The notes beneath the pieces are model-generated. The model worked only from the letters and a program-made list of their open reading frames with translations, had not been told where the DNA came from and ran no database searches. A stretch of DNA of 64,000 nt from Verrucomicrobiota bacterium (GTDB taxonomy: Bacteria > Verrucomicrobiota > Verrucomicrobiia > Verrucomicrobiales > Akkermansiaceae): positions 1-64,000 of the forward strand of contig JAPLUI010000119.1 in the NCBI GenBank assembly GCA_026397725.1. The letters are read 5' to 3'. Shown here piece after piece: positions 35,513 through 44,158 of the stretch. Every line of letters begins with the position of its first letter. Position 1 is the first letter of the stretch. The translations under genes and the position numbers were made by a program.

Positions 35513-35596
35513 TATTGAGGTGCTTGGCGGAAGTTCCGGCGGCCATCACCCGGCCCACGCCCGCAATGCGCGATGCGATGGGGACAACAATGCATA

Positions 35597-35660
35597 CGAA
35601 CGCACGCAAGTTCGGGAATGCATGTGATCGAATGCAAAATTGATCTTGTCAACGAACGCA
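35597..35660. promoter_or_regulatory. Putative HipB operator: four GAAYGCA repeats
   Basis: CGAACGCA (35597), GGAATGCA (35615), CGAATGCA (35629) and CGAACGCA (35653) occur in the 80 bases upstream of hipB, with TGCAT also repeated. XRE-type antitoxins usually repress their own promoters through repeated sites, so this is a reasonable operator array. Confidence 0.45.
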
Positions 35661-35673
35661 TGCATGGCAAGCT

Positions 35674-35922
35674 TTGCCCGTGCGCATCAAGACGGTCGGC
35701 AATCTGGGCGAGTTGGTCCGGGACCAGCGGCGGCAACGCGGCTGGTCCCAGACCCGGTTGGCGGAGCAGGCGGGTGTCAGCCGCCTGTGGGTGGGCCATC
35801 TTGAGAGCGGCAAGGAAACCGTGGAGCTTGGCCTGGTGCTGAGGACGCTCAAGGCCCTCGACCTCCACCTGGAAGCCACGCTGCGAAGAAGCGGCCCATC
35901 GGCGGGAGGACCGATGCCGTGA
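35674..35922 (+). CDS. hipB: HipB-type antitoxin, XRE helix-turn-helix
   Basis: About 82 residues. A single helix-turn-helix: Leu-Gly-Glu-Leu-Val-Arg-Asp-Gln-Arg, Gly-Trp-Ser-Gln-Thr-Arg-Leu-Ala-Glu-Gln-Ala-Gly-Val-Ser, Val-Gly-His-Leu-Glu-Ser-Gly-Lys. It precedes hipA with an overlapping stop/start (TGATG), the classic antitoxin-toxin order. No ATG lies in a good position: TTG at 35674 or GTG at 35680 is the likely start, which may keep expression low. Expected role: neutralise HipA and autorepress the operon through the GAAYGCA repeats upstream. Confidence 0.85.
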   Translation: MPVRIKTVGNLGELVRDQRRQRGWSQTRLAEQAGVSRLWVGHLESGKETVELGLVLRTLKALDLHLEATLRRSGPSAGGPMP

Positions 35923-37205
35923 TGACCGAGACGCTCCATCTCCTGCACGGTGAGGAAGCGGTCGGGATTCTCGCTTACGACCGCAGGAAGGATCAGATCA
36001 CCCTTTCCTATGAGGAGGCCTGGCAGTTCGGGACGGGGACTTTTCCCGTTTCCCTTGCGCTGCCATTGGCGCGGAAGACGCATCCTGACGAGCGTGTGCG
36101 ACCATACCTGCAAGGTCTGCTTCCCGACAATCCGGCGGTGATCGAGGCCTGGGGCAAACGGTTCAAGGTTTCCCCCAGGAACCCGTTCGACATCATCAAA
36201 CACGTGGGCGAGGATTGTGCCGGGGCGCTGCTGTTCGTCCGACCGGAGCGCCGCGATTTGATTCTGGCCGGGGAACTGGACCGGTTGACCCCGCTGTCCG
36301 ACGGGAACCTGGCCCGGCGCATGGACGATCTGAGGGCGCAGGCGCGGGCGATTCCGGTGGTGATCGACGGCCGCTTCAGCCTGGCCGGCGCACAAACCAA
36401 GGACGCGCTCCACTGGCAGGACGGGCGGTGGCACGTTCCCGCAGGGCGGATTCCCTCGACCCACATCCTCAAGCCGGAGTTGGAGGAATTCGACGAACAC
36501 GCGCTCAACGAGCATTTCTGCCTGCAGCTCGCCTCGCGGGTCGGGTTGCCCGCAGCGGAAAGTCGCATGCTCCCCGTCGCCGGCAAGAACGTCCTGTGTG
36601 TGCGGCGTTACGACCGGATCGAAGACCCACGGAGCCAGCGGGTGCTCCGGATTCATCAGGAGGACACGTGCCAAGCCTTGGGCCTGTATCCGCATCAGAA
36701 ATACCAAGCCGACGGCGGGCCGTCCGCCGCCGGGATCGTGAATCTCCTTGAGCGGTATGCGGACGATGCCGCCGCCGATATCCGGAGCTTCGTCATGGCG
36801 CTCGCCTTGAACTGGGTGATTGCGGGAACGGACGCCCATTCGAAGAACTACTCGCTGCTGCACGGACGGGACAGCATTCTTCGTCTGGCGCCATTGTACG
36901 ATCTCGCGTCGTATCTGCCCTATCAGCGGGACCCGCTGTCCACCAAAGTGAAGCTCGCGATGAAGCTCGGGGGCACCTACCGCCTGCGGCGGATCGACGC
37001 CACCCACTGGCGAGCCTGGGCGCTGGAGGCGGGCTTGGCTCCGGATTTGGTAACATCCTTGGTGCGGACAGTGGTGGAGAAGGTCGCGCAAGCCGTGGCC
37101 GCCACGAGGGAAGCACTGGCCGCAACCCACGACTGTGCATTTCTTGAAACCCTTGCCGCCGCGATCGACGAACGGGCACTGCACTGCGCCGTGCTTCTGC
37201 CGTGA
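35922..37205 (+). CDS. hipA: HipA-type Ser/Thr kinase toxin
   Basis: About 427 residues (a GTG at 35919 is also possible). Landmarks: an N-subdomain with Leu-Pro-Asp-Asn-Pro, the ATP-loop Phe-Ser-Leu-Ala-Gly-Ala-Gln-Thr-Lys near 152, the catalytic loop Gly-Thr-Asp-Ala-His-Ser-Lys-Asn-Tyr-Ser near 303 and the Mg-binding Leu-Ala-Pro-Leu-Tyr-Asp-Leu-Ala-Ser near 325. All match HipA, which phosphorylates glutamyl-tRNA synthetase in E. coli; the target here is not known. The length is normal (about 440). GGGAGGA lies upstream of the start inside hipB. Confidence 0.9.
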   Translation: MTETLHLLHGEEAVGILAYDRRKDQITLSYEEAWQFGTGTFPVSLALPLARKTHPDERVRPYLQGLLPDNPAVIEAWGKRFKVSPRNPFDIIKHVGEDCAGALLFVRPERRDLILAGELDRLTPLSDGNLARRMDDLRAQARAIPVVIDGRFSLAGAQTKDALHWQDGRWHVPAGRIPSTHILKPELEEFDEHALNEHFCLQLASRVGLPAAESRMLPVAGKNVLCVRRYDRIEDPRSQRVLRIHQEDTCQALGLYPHQKYQADGGPSAAGIVNLLERYADDAAADIRSFVMALALNWVIAGTDAHSKNYSLLHGRDSILRLAPLYDLASYLPYQRDPLSTKVKLAMKLGGTYRLRRIDATHWRAWALEAGLAPDLVTSLVRTVVEKVAQAVAATREALAATHDCAFLETLAAAIDERALHCAVLLP

Positions 37206-37259
37206 CGGGGTGAAATTGGCGGGTCCCTCTCAATGGAAAATCAGGTACGAAAAAATGTA

Positions 37260-37274
37260 AAATTGCGACAATTT
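37260..37274. promoter_or_regulatory. Palindrome upstream of the XylR-type regulator
   Basis: AAATTG / CAATTT with spacer CGA, a perfect inverted repeat 38 bases before the ATG at 37312 in an AT-rich patch of GC-rich DNA. It could be an autoregulatory operator. Confidence 0.45.
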
Positions 37275-37311
37275 CGCTGCCATCACGGAGCCACCTGCCA
37301 CAGTTCGGCGG

Positions 37312-38568
37312 ATGACCTTGCGCGCAGACCTCGGGATTGGCCCCGCGCTTGTCCACCCTCTCCACGCCGCGCCGCGCCGGATCCGGCGCAGGGTGATGCT
37401 GTTGCTCGGCTTTTATGATGTCGATCTGCACGTGGGGATCGCCCGCTATGCCCGCGAGGCCGGCTGGGCCATCAACAACCAGTATGGCAGGTCCGGCTAC
37501 CCGGCAGGCTGGTGGCGGGGTGATGGGATCATCGCGCTCATCACCACCCCGAAGGACGTGCGGGCCTTGGAGTGTTTTCCGGCACTGCCGCTGGTGGATG
37601 TGTCCAAAGGCTGGATTTGTGAGTCGATGCCGGTGGCGGACCGGTCCTCCGGACTGGGCAAGCCGCGGGTGTATTATGATAATGTCAAAATCGCGCGGCT
37701 GGCGGCCGGGCATTTCCTGCAACGGGGGTTCAAGCATGTGGCCTACGTCAACATCGGCAACTACTGGCACGAGGTGGAACGCATTCCCACCATCCGCCAG
37801 ATGGTCGGCGAGGCTGGTGGCCTCTTCCATGAAATCGCCTTTCACCGGCATCGATCCGGCCCGGCGGACTCACCAGCGGCCGGTTTCGCCGCCGCCCACG
37901 CCTGGCTGGCGGAGGCCATCGCCAAGCTGCCCAAGCCGCTCGGCATCGTGGCTTCTTCCGACGATGACGCCGTGAGCGTGCTGCAAGCGTGTGACGATGC
38001 CGGGATCGCCGTGCCGGAGGAAGTCGCCGTCCTCGGTTGTGACAATGATGCCCTGCTCTGCGACCACGCCCCGGTGCCGCTCTCGAGCGTGGATATCGAC
38101 TGGGAACGCATCGGCTACGAGGCCAGCGGCCTGTTGGAACGGCTCATGGATGGCGAGGCCGCGCCTGCCGCGCCGATCCTGATTCCGCCCAAAGGCGTGG
38201 TGACCCGCCAGAGCACCGACATCCTGGCGATCCCTGACGCCAGGATCGCGCGGGCCCTGCGCTGCATTTGGCAGAACTTCACCCAGCAGATCGGCACGCC
38301 GGAGGTGGCCGCCGCCGCCGGGCTCAACCGCCGCAAGCTGGAACGCGACTTCCGGTTCCACCTGCACCGCAGTGTGAGTGACGAGATCCAGCGGGTGCGC
38401 GTCGAATGCGCCAAGAAGTTGCTGCTGGAAACCGACCGGAAAATCAGCGACATCGGTTGGGACTCCGGCTTTTTCGATGCGGCCCACTTCTCCAACGCCT
38501 TCGTCCGCGCCACCGGCACTCGTCCCGGCGCGTTCCGCCGCGGGAATGTGGCAGGAGTGTCAGAGTGA
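37312..38568 (+). CDS. XylR-type transcriptional regulator (LacI-like sensor, AraC DNA-binding domain)
   Basis: A 418-residue cytosolic regulator. Residues ~28-300 resemble a type I periplasmic-binding/LacI sugar-sensing domain (His-Val-Gly-Ile-Ala-Arg-Tyr-Ala-Arg-Glu; Ala-Val-Leu-Gly-Cys-Asp-Asn-Asp-Ala-Leu; Ser-Ser-Val-Asp-Ile-Asp-Trp-Glu-Arg-Ile-Gly-Tyr-Glu). Residues ~315-410 form two AraC-type helix-turn-helices (Lys-Leu-Glu-Arg-Asp-Phe; Ile-Ser-Asp-Ile-Gly-Trp-Asp-Ser-Gly-Phe-Phe, then Thr-Arg-Pro-Gly-Ala-Phe-Arg). The architecture is that of E. coli XylR. It likely controls a sugar-use operon, possibly one of the two in this window, in response to a monosaccharide. A shorter start at 37396 is possible. 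Confidence 0.85.
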   Translation: MTLRADLGIGPALVHPLHAAPRRIRRRVMLLLGFYDVDLHVGIARYAREAGWAINNQYGRSGYPAGWWRGDGIIALITTPKDVRALECFPALPLVDVSKGWICESMPVADRSSGLGKPRVYYDNVKIARLAAGHFLQRGFKHVAYVNIGNYWHEVERIPTIRQMVGEAGGLFHEIAFHRHRSGPADSPAAGFAAAHAWLAEAIAKLPKPLGIVASSDDDAVSVLQACDDAGIAVPEEVAVLGCDNDALLCDHAPVPLSSVDIDWERIGYEASGLLERLMDGEAAPAAPILIPPKGVVTRQSTDILAIPDARIARALRCIWQNFTQQIGTPEVAAAAGLNRRKLERDFRFHLHRSVSDEIQRVRVECAKKLLLETDRKISDIGWDSGFFDAAHFSNAFVRATGTRPGAFRRGNVAGVSE

Positions 38569-38583
38569 GCCACGCCAAGCGTC

Positions 38584-38631
38584 CCGCTCTATTTCGCAGG
38601 GCAGTTGGGTCGCCCGGACCTCGAACTCTAG
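38584..38631 (+). pseudogene. Last codons of a vanished DUF4143 ATPase
   Basis: Pro-Leu-Tyr-Phe-Ala-Gly-Gln-Leu-Gly-Arg-Pro-Asp-Leu-Glu-Leu then TAG, identical to the end of the remnant at 585-773. The shared DNA runs on past the stop (CGAGGC-CTCAGACC, a short GAGGC/GCCTC stem that could have been the terminator). Confidence 0.75.
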
Positions 38632-38953
38632 CGAGGCGGCGCCTCAGACCCCAGAAACCAGAACGCGGAGTGAGCGCTAGCGAACCCGGAAAACCTGGCG
38701 AACCGAGCGGAGCGAGATAGATGGCCATAGGCCACCCGGAGGGCGCGAGCGGCGGCGAGCATCAACCCCTAACTGACATGGCCGTAAGCAAACCAGAGAC
38801 CCGATAGAAAACTTTACCTAACAATTGCAGATTCGCTCTTTCAAGATTCTAGCGTTATCAGTTGTGGGAAACAAGAGGGGAACGGGCGGCTCGCCCGTGG
38901 ACCCCATGAATCATCAGGCCGATTTATGATTTATGATTTATGATTTAGGATTC
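38632..38953. other. Non-coding gap with repeats
   Basis: I see no gene. The interval holds a GAGGC/GCCTC stem, a CCCATGAATCATC stretch also present near 44110 and 48715, and a terminal heptamer repeat with unit GATTTAT (38921-38952). Confidence 0.6.
38921..38952. repeat. Heptamer tandem repeat, unit GATTTAT
   Basis: Three GATTTAT units and one GATTTAG, ending two bases before the stop codon of the metzincin-like gene. A near copy lies at 44126-44150, again just past the 3' end of a giant gene. Confidence 0.9.
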
Positions 38954-41900
38954 CTACCGCGTGACCACCAGGCGGCAGAACCGCATGCCGGAGGGCAGGG
39001 TCAGCCGGAGCCGGGCCGGACCTGCTAGAACCGCGATGGCCGGATTGCCAGGCGACAGCGGGATCCACGATTGCAGGTTGGTGGAAACCTCGAAGTAATA
39101 GTTGGCGGCGGCAGTCGGATCATACGGGATGGTCCAGGTCCAGGTGGCGGCGGTGTTGACCAGGGGCGGCAACGTGGCCGGGGCCAGAGCAGTCCCGCCC
39201 ATGAAGTGCTCGATGCCGTTGGGCACGCCGTTGTGGTTGGAATCCGCGGCCGGATCGGTGCTGGCGTTGTTGGCGGCGGCCCAGGCGGCGTAGTTGTTGG
39301 AAGGAGGCGGCACCGTCAGGATTCCCGAGATGGCGTAGATCGGCTGCAAGTCGCCGTGGATGGCGTTGTCATAATTTCCGTTAGCGATCCACCCAGTGGT
39401 GGAATCCGCGGAGCCGTTAATGATCCAGCCACCACTCTGAGTGATCAGGTTGAATCCGTTAGGGCTAACGCCCCCGGTCCATACCCGGTACACGTCGCCA
39501 CTTTGCGCGACCGGGCCCCTGCCGAGTTCGTTCACGTTGATCGGGTTTTGAATGGTCCCGTCCCACAAGTCGGCATTGTTATCCGCGACCCGCCGGCCGC
39601 CCAGATTATAGATGGGCACGCCCGTGCTCGACGACGGATTCGTGCCGGTGTTGTCCTTCGCGTTGCTGTCAGGGGACTGCGTCGTGATGATGGCCTTCCA
39701 AGGGGTGGAGAGGGCGGCCAGCGCGGGAACCGCATTGGCAGTCGTGGTGGCGAAGGCATTATAATCGGCAACGGTGGTGAACCACGGTGGGTTAGGACCG
39801 TGATTGCTGCCGCCTGAATACGTCTCGGTGCTGGTCACAAACACCAGGCGGTAATGGTCGCCCGGGTTCAGGCCCGGCGGCACGGTCATGATCGGGTCCG
39901 GCCCGGCCTTGTAGGTTGCGGTCACCATGGCATCCCCGGTGCCCATGGTCAGCGTTGTGCTCGCGGCGTTGGGGTTCGCGATTGCCGGGCTGCCCGCGTT
40001 GATCACCCACTTGTCGAACACCTGGCCGCTTGGCGGCGTGCCGGCCGCAAGAGCCACCACGGTGCCGTTGACATAACTGCCGCCGCCGCTGCCGTTGTTC
40101 ACCGTCAGCGTGTGGGGCACCGGCGCGGCCAGAGTGACCGTCACCGTATAGGTCTTGGCGGCGCTGCCGTTCTGGGAGGTGACCGTGTAGGAAACCGGGG
40201 CGCTGAAATTGCGGGTGCTGCCCGAGACCGGGGACACGGTGGCGCCGAACGACACCGTGCAGGTCGGATTGAGCGTCGTCACATTCGTGCCATACGGCAC
40301 CGTGAGCGAAATGTTGGTTCCGGTGATCACGCCGCTGGAGGTTCCCCATTGGAACGCCAGCATATCACAGCTCGTCGGGCTGGCAGGGACGCTGAGGATG
40401 CCCGACATGGCGTAGATCGGCTGCAAGTCGCCATGGATGTCGTTATCATAATTCCCGCTCACCCAACCACTGTCGGTGGCATTGGCGAGGCCGTTATTGA
40501 TCCAGCCGCCACCCTGATTGATCAGGGCCTGATCGCCACCGCCATTGCCACCGCTGGAACTGGCTCCAGTCCATACCCGGAACAAGCCGCCCCCCTGGGC
40601 GACCGGTCCCCCGCCGAGTTCGTTCACGTTGATCGGGTTTTGAATGGTGCCGTCCCACAGGTCGGCATAACCATCCGCGACCCGCCGTCCGCCCAATTGA
40701 TAGATGGGCGCACTGGTGCCGGCATTCGCGGCCGAATCGGTGGCGGTATTCGTCCTGGCATCCACCGACGCGGATGCCGTCGCTGAGATGACGGCCTTCC
40801 AGGTGGTGCCCAGGGATGCAAGCGCGGGCACCGCCGTGGCCGCCGAAGTGGCGAAGTCATTGAACTGGGCGACCGTGGTGAAGCCGGGAGGCATCAAGCC
40901 CGCTTGATCGGCACCTCCCGAATGCGTCTCGGTGCTGGTCACGAACACCAGACGGTAAGAGTCACCCGGGTTCAGGCCGGGCGGGACCGTGGCGATGGTG
41001 CCCGGTGCCGGCCCCTGATAGACGGTCACGGCATAGACCTTGGTGGCGCCGTCCTGGGCGGTGACGGTGTAGGAGACCGGGCTGCCGAAGTTGTTAGCAC
41101 CGCCCGAGGCCGGGCTCACCGTGGCCATGGAGGATACCGTACATGTGGGATTGAGCGCCGTGAGATTGGTGCCGTATGGCACGACCAGGGTGACCTTGGT
41201 GCCGATGATCGAGCCGACATAGCCGCCCCAATTGAACGACAGCAGGTCGCAGGCCGGGCTGCGCACCGCGGTCGTGAACTGCCACACGGCGCCCTTGCCG
41301 ATGGTGCTGCCGTCCACTTCATCGATGCGCCAGAAATACGTGCGCGCGGGATCCAGCATGCTGGTGATCTGCCGGGAGGTGCTCGAGGTGCGGCCGAGGT
41401 AGATTCCCGGAGTGCTGACGGTTGCCGCAGCCACCGCCGCGGCATCGGTGCCGAAATAGACATCGTGCTCGTAGCGCGCGCGGCCGGTCCCCCAAGTCAG
41501 CAGCGGCAGCGGGGTGACGCCGGTCTGGCCGGCGGCCGGAGCGAGCAGGTTGGCCGGCAGCATGCCCGGCGCTTCATACAAATCGGTCACCTCCGTGCTG
41601 GTGAGCGCCTTGGTGTAAATGCGCAGGTCGTCGTAGGCGCCGGCGGGTGCGGCATACATGGTATGACTGCCCTGGTTCTGTCCGCCGAGGTTGGCACAGA
41701 TCGAGCCGATGACAAACTGGCCGGCCGGCAGCACGCCTGCTGCGCTCGAGTATTTCACCCCGTTGACATACAAATGGACCTGTTGGTTTTCGCGGTCGAT
41801 CTCGCCCACCAGATGGTACCACATCCCCGGCTGCGGCGTGATGCCCGAGTTCACCGCCACCGGGTTGCCGTGCGGGCCGTACATTTGCACCAAGGCAAAG

Positions 41901-43720
41901 AGCGTGCTGTTGTTGATGCCAAGCACGATCCCCCCGCCGTCGTCGAACCCGCTCTGATAGATGTTGTGTTTTCCGTATAACATGTGGAACTCATGAGTCG
42001 AATCGAAGGCGCCGGTCACCGGCAACACATCCGGCTTGTACCAGAACGACACCGACTGGCTGCGGTCCAGCGCGTCGTAGGAGTAGCTCGCGATCCGATC
42101 CGGCGGGTTCAGAGTCGTCCAGGGGTTGGGGTTGCCAAACGTCAGGCGGGGCGAGCCGTCCCAGGTGCTGACAAAGCCGCTCAAGTGGAGCGCGCCGCCC
42201 ACGCCGCCCACGCCCGGCACCCGGTCGGTGGCGAACGAACCGTTGCCGGTCAGCGTGCCCTTGCGCCCGCCACCGCTGGTGTCCAGCGCGCTGACGCCGG
42301 TGGTTTCGTCGAACGGATAGCGGGCGATCAGCGGGTTGCTCGGATCCACCACCAGCACCCGCACGCCCGACAGGCTCTTGAAACGGCCGGACGGGTCGCT
42401 GACATAATAACGGAACAGGTCATCGCCGCGGAAGCCCGTCGGCGGCGTGTAGCGCAGCACGCCGCCGCCGAGGTCGGTCACCGTGCCGCCCCGTTCGCTC
42501 GGGTTTTGGAACGAGACGATGGACAAGCCCGCGCGGCTGGTGGTGTTGGCGTTCCAGTCGTTGAGCAAGACATCCACGCTGACGGGGGTGTTGACGCTGG
42601 TGCTCACAAAATCCGGGTTGGCGCGCGTGGGCACCGGCGTGCGGTAATACACATAGCCGGCGCTCTTCTCATAGAACGCCCCTCCGGCGCGGCCCGCAAG
42701 GCAGCGGTATAAATCCACGCCGTTCATCTCGTCGCCCCCGTTGCCATGCTCCGTGTTGAGCATGCTGCCCTGATAGTCATCTTCCCCGCAGAAGTCCGGG
42801 CCGCCCAGGCTGTGGCCCAGCTCGTGCAACAAGGTGCCGCCGCCCATGTCTTCCGGATAGGCAATGACCAAGCCGGCCGACACCCCCCAATTCGCCGTAT
42901 AGCACATGATGTCAACCTTGCCGGCCATGTTGCTCCAGTCCGCCGAGATGTCCGCGTCGCCGGCCGCGTAGGTCTGGATGCCCGAGGCCTGGATCTGATA
43001 GGAAACGCCGCCGTCGCGCGCGGCGACGTAGTCGGTTTCGTTCACCGCGCTCTCCATGCCTAACAAGGTGTAGGCAATGCTGTTGCCATAGGTCCCGAGC
43101 GAATACGCGTTGGCCGAGCAGATCAGCCGCACCCGGTTGAGCGGCATCGTCACCATGTTGTTATACGGCGGCGGCCCGCCGAAGTTTTGGGTTCCGCCCA
43201 GGTTGTTGAACCAGTCGGCTAGTGGCGCGGGTGCGGTCACGGGCTCGTTGGCCGCGGGCGCATAGACATAGCCGGTGTTCACCGTCTGGCCGGTCAGTTG
43301 GAGCGACCAGATCACCCAGCTATATCGGTTGGACGACTGCTCGTAGGGGTCGCAGAATGCCGAATAGTTGCTGTCGCGGCAGCCATAGTTGACCTTTGCA
43401 AACAGGGTGCCGTTCGGCCGCACGCCGCCATAGACCATCCCGCCGTCCTCGGCCACCCGGCCGCGGTAGGTGGTGACCTCCGGCACCTGGTTGGCCGGCA
43501 ACACGGTGTAGGTCGTCGGCGAGCTGTAGATGCGCGCTTCCCAGTTCGGCGCGCGCAGGCTGTAGCGGTCCAGTTCGAGGGTCGCCGGCGTGCCGGTGTG
43601 CGGGTTGGTGGTGACCACGGTGAGGTGGTCCGTCAGCGCCGACGCCGCAGGCGCCAGCAGCAGCGCAGCCAACGCCGCCATGACTGCGGGACAAAGGATG
43701 GAGTGATTGCGGAGGTTCAT
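38954..43720 (-). CDS. Giant secreted metzincin-like protein with LamG and DUF1554-like modules
   Basis: A 1588-residue exported protein with a signal peptide to ~28. Near 299 is His-Glu-Leu-Gly-His-Ser-Leu-Gly-Gly-Pro-Asp, a metzincin HExxHxxGxxD-type zinc site, followed by a plausible Met-turn (Gly-Ser-Met-Leu-Asn). Then come a cadherin-like segment (Val-Asp-Val-Leu-Leu-Asn-Asp), a LamG/concanavalin domain (~467-690), an Fn3-like module, beta-sandwich repeats with paired Cys, two ~190-residue DUF1554-like modules (~910-1110 and ~1275-1470; Tyr-Arg-Leu-Val-Phe-Val-Thr-Ser-Thr, Trp-Lys-Ala, Leu-Trp-Asp-Gly-Thr-Ile, Arg-Val-Trp-Thr-Gly) and the phylum-typical Gly-Ile-Glu-His-Phe-Met-Gly-Gly C-terminus. 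Likely cell-surface peptidase or adhesin. The stop codon is TAG. Confidence 0.8.
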   Translation of the reverse strand: MNLRNHSILCPAVMAALAALLLAPAASALTDHLTVVTTNPHTGTPATLELDRYSLRAPNWEARIYSSPTTYTVLPANQVPEVTTYRGRVAEDGGMVYGGVRPNGTLFAKVNYGCRDSNYSAFCDPYEQSSNRYSWVIWSLQLTGQTVNTGYVYAPAANEPVTAPAPLADWFNNLGGTQNFGGPPPYNNMVTMPLNRVRLICSANAYSLGTYGNSIAYTLLGMESAVNETDYVAARDGGVSYQIQASGIQTYAAGDADISADWSNMAGKVDIMCYTANWGVSAGLVIAYPEDMGGGTLLHELGHSLGGPDFCGEDDYQGSMLNTEHGNGGDEMNGVDLYRCLAGRAGGAFYEKSAGYVYYRTPVPTRANPDFVSTSVNTPVSVDVLLNDWNANTTSRAGLSIVSFQNPSERGGTVTDLGGGVLRYTPPTGFRGDDLFRYYVSDPSGRFKSLSGVRVLVVDPSNPLIARYPFDETTGVSALDTSGGGRKGTLTGNGSFATDRVPGVGGVGGALHLSGFVSTWDGSPRLTFGNPNPWTTLNPPDRIASYSYDALDRSQSVSFWYKPDVLPVTGAFDSTHEFHMLYGKHNIYQSGFDDGGGIVLGINNSTLFALVQMYGPHGNPVAVNSGITPQPGMWYHLVGEIDRENQQVHLYVNGVKYSSAAGVLPAGQFVIGSICANLGGQNQGSHTMYAAPAGAYDDLRIYTKALTSTEVTDLYEAPGMLPANLLAPAAGQTGVTPLPLLTWGTGRARYEHDVYFGTDAAAVAAATVSTPGIYLGRTSSTSRQITSMLDPARTYFWRIDEVDGSTIGKGAVWQFTTAVRSPACDLLSFNWGGYVGSIIGTKVTLVVPYGTNLTALNPTCTVSSMATVSPASGGANNFGSPVSYTVTAQDGATKVYAVTVYQGPAPGTIATVPPGLNPGDSYRLVFVTSTETHSGGADQAGLMPPGFTTVAQFNDFATSAATAVPALASLGTTWKAVISATASASVDARTNTATDSAANAGTSAPIYQLGGRRVADGYADLWDGTIQNPINVNELGGGPVAQGGGLFRVWTGASSSGGNGGGDQALINQGGGWINNGLANATDSGWVSGNYDNDIHGDLQPIYAMSGILSVPASPTSCDMLAFQWGTSSGVITGTNISLTVPYGTNVTTLNPTCTVSFGATVSPVSGSTRNFSAPVSYTVTSQNGSAAKTYTVTVTLAAPVPHTLTVNNGSGGGSYVNGTVVALAAGTPPSGQVFDKWVINAGSPAIANPNAASTTLTMGTGDAMVTATYKAGPDPIMTVPPGLNPGDHYRLVFVTSTETYSGGSNHGPNPPWFTTVADYNAFATTTANAVPALAALSTPWKAIITTQSPDSNAKDNTGTNPSSSTGVPIYNLGGRRVADNNADLWDGTIQNPINVNELGRGPVAQSGDVYRVWTGGVSPNGFNLITQSGGWIINGSADSTTGWIANGNYDNAIHGDLQPIYAISGILTVPPPSNNYAAWAAANNASTDPAADSNHNGVPNGIEHFMGGTALAPATLPPLVNTAATWTWTIPYDPTAAANYYFEVSTNLQSWIPLSPGNPAIAVLAGPARLRLTLPSGMRFCRLVVTR
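39312..39895. repeat. DUF1554-like module DNA, near-identical to 46630-47190
   Basis: Over the stretches I compared, this module matches 46630-47190 in the neighbouring gene at well above 90% identity, including third codon positions. Two more diverged modules lie at about 40390-40990 and 45480-46085. Confidence 0.8.
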
Positions 43721-43722
43721 TG

Positions 43723-43862
43723 CAGTGTGGGAAGGAAGTCGATTACACTTAGTCGTCTTACGCTTAGTCGTCTACGCTTAGTCCACCCGCTTGATCGGCG
43801 CGACATTGACTTTCGACTAAGCAGTTCGACTAAGTGTAACCGATGAAGTGTGGGAAGGAAGT
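43723..43862. repeat. Repeat cluster upstream of the metzincin-like gene
   Basis: AGTGTGGGAAGGAAGT occurs at both ends (about 43724 and 43847). Between them CTTAGTCGTC is repeated, and ACACTTAGTCG is inverted as CGACTAAGTGT, so the interval can form a long imperfect hairpin. It lies directly in the 5' region of the gene starting at 43720. The rest of 43863-44000 shows no gene. Confidence 0.7.
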
Positions 43863-43989
43863 GCGGGGCCGCCGGTGCGCACCGGCGGCCCCTGGATCCC
43901 GGAGAAAAACCAATAACTCCGGAAAGGGGTGGGGAGGGGTGTTGGTTGTCGGTAATAGGTAGGGCGGATCGGCCTCGGTCCGCCCACTT

Positions 43990-44150
43990 GTCCGCCCGCA
44001 TGGGCGGCGTGGAGGTGCAGCCCATGGACTGGTCAATGACACCTCGCCCTCAGGGGCAAAGTGGGACCAGCGAGGCCGCCGGTCCCTACCGGCTCGCACC
44101 GGCGGCCCCCATGAATCATCTGGTCGATTTATGATTTATGATTTAGGATT
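43990..44150. repeat. Intergenic repeat, copy 1 (partner near 48545-48730)
   Basis: The shared text includes TCCGCCCGCATGGGCGGCG (itself a hairpin), CTCGCCCTCAGGGG, AAAGTGGGACCAGCGAGGCCG and CATGAATCATC. A GATTTAT heptamer repeat closes this copy (44126-44150). Confidence 0.8.
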
Positions 44151-44158
44151 TTCCAATT

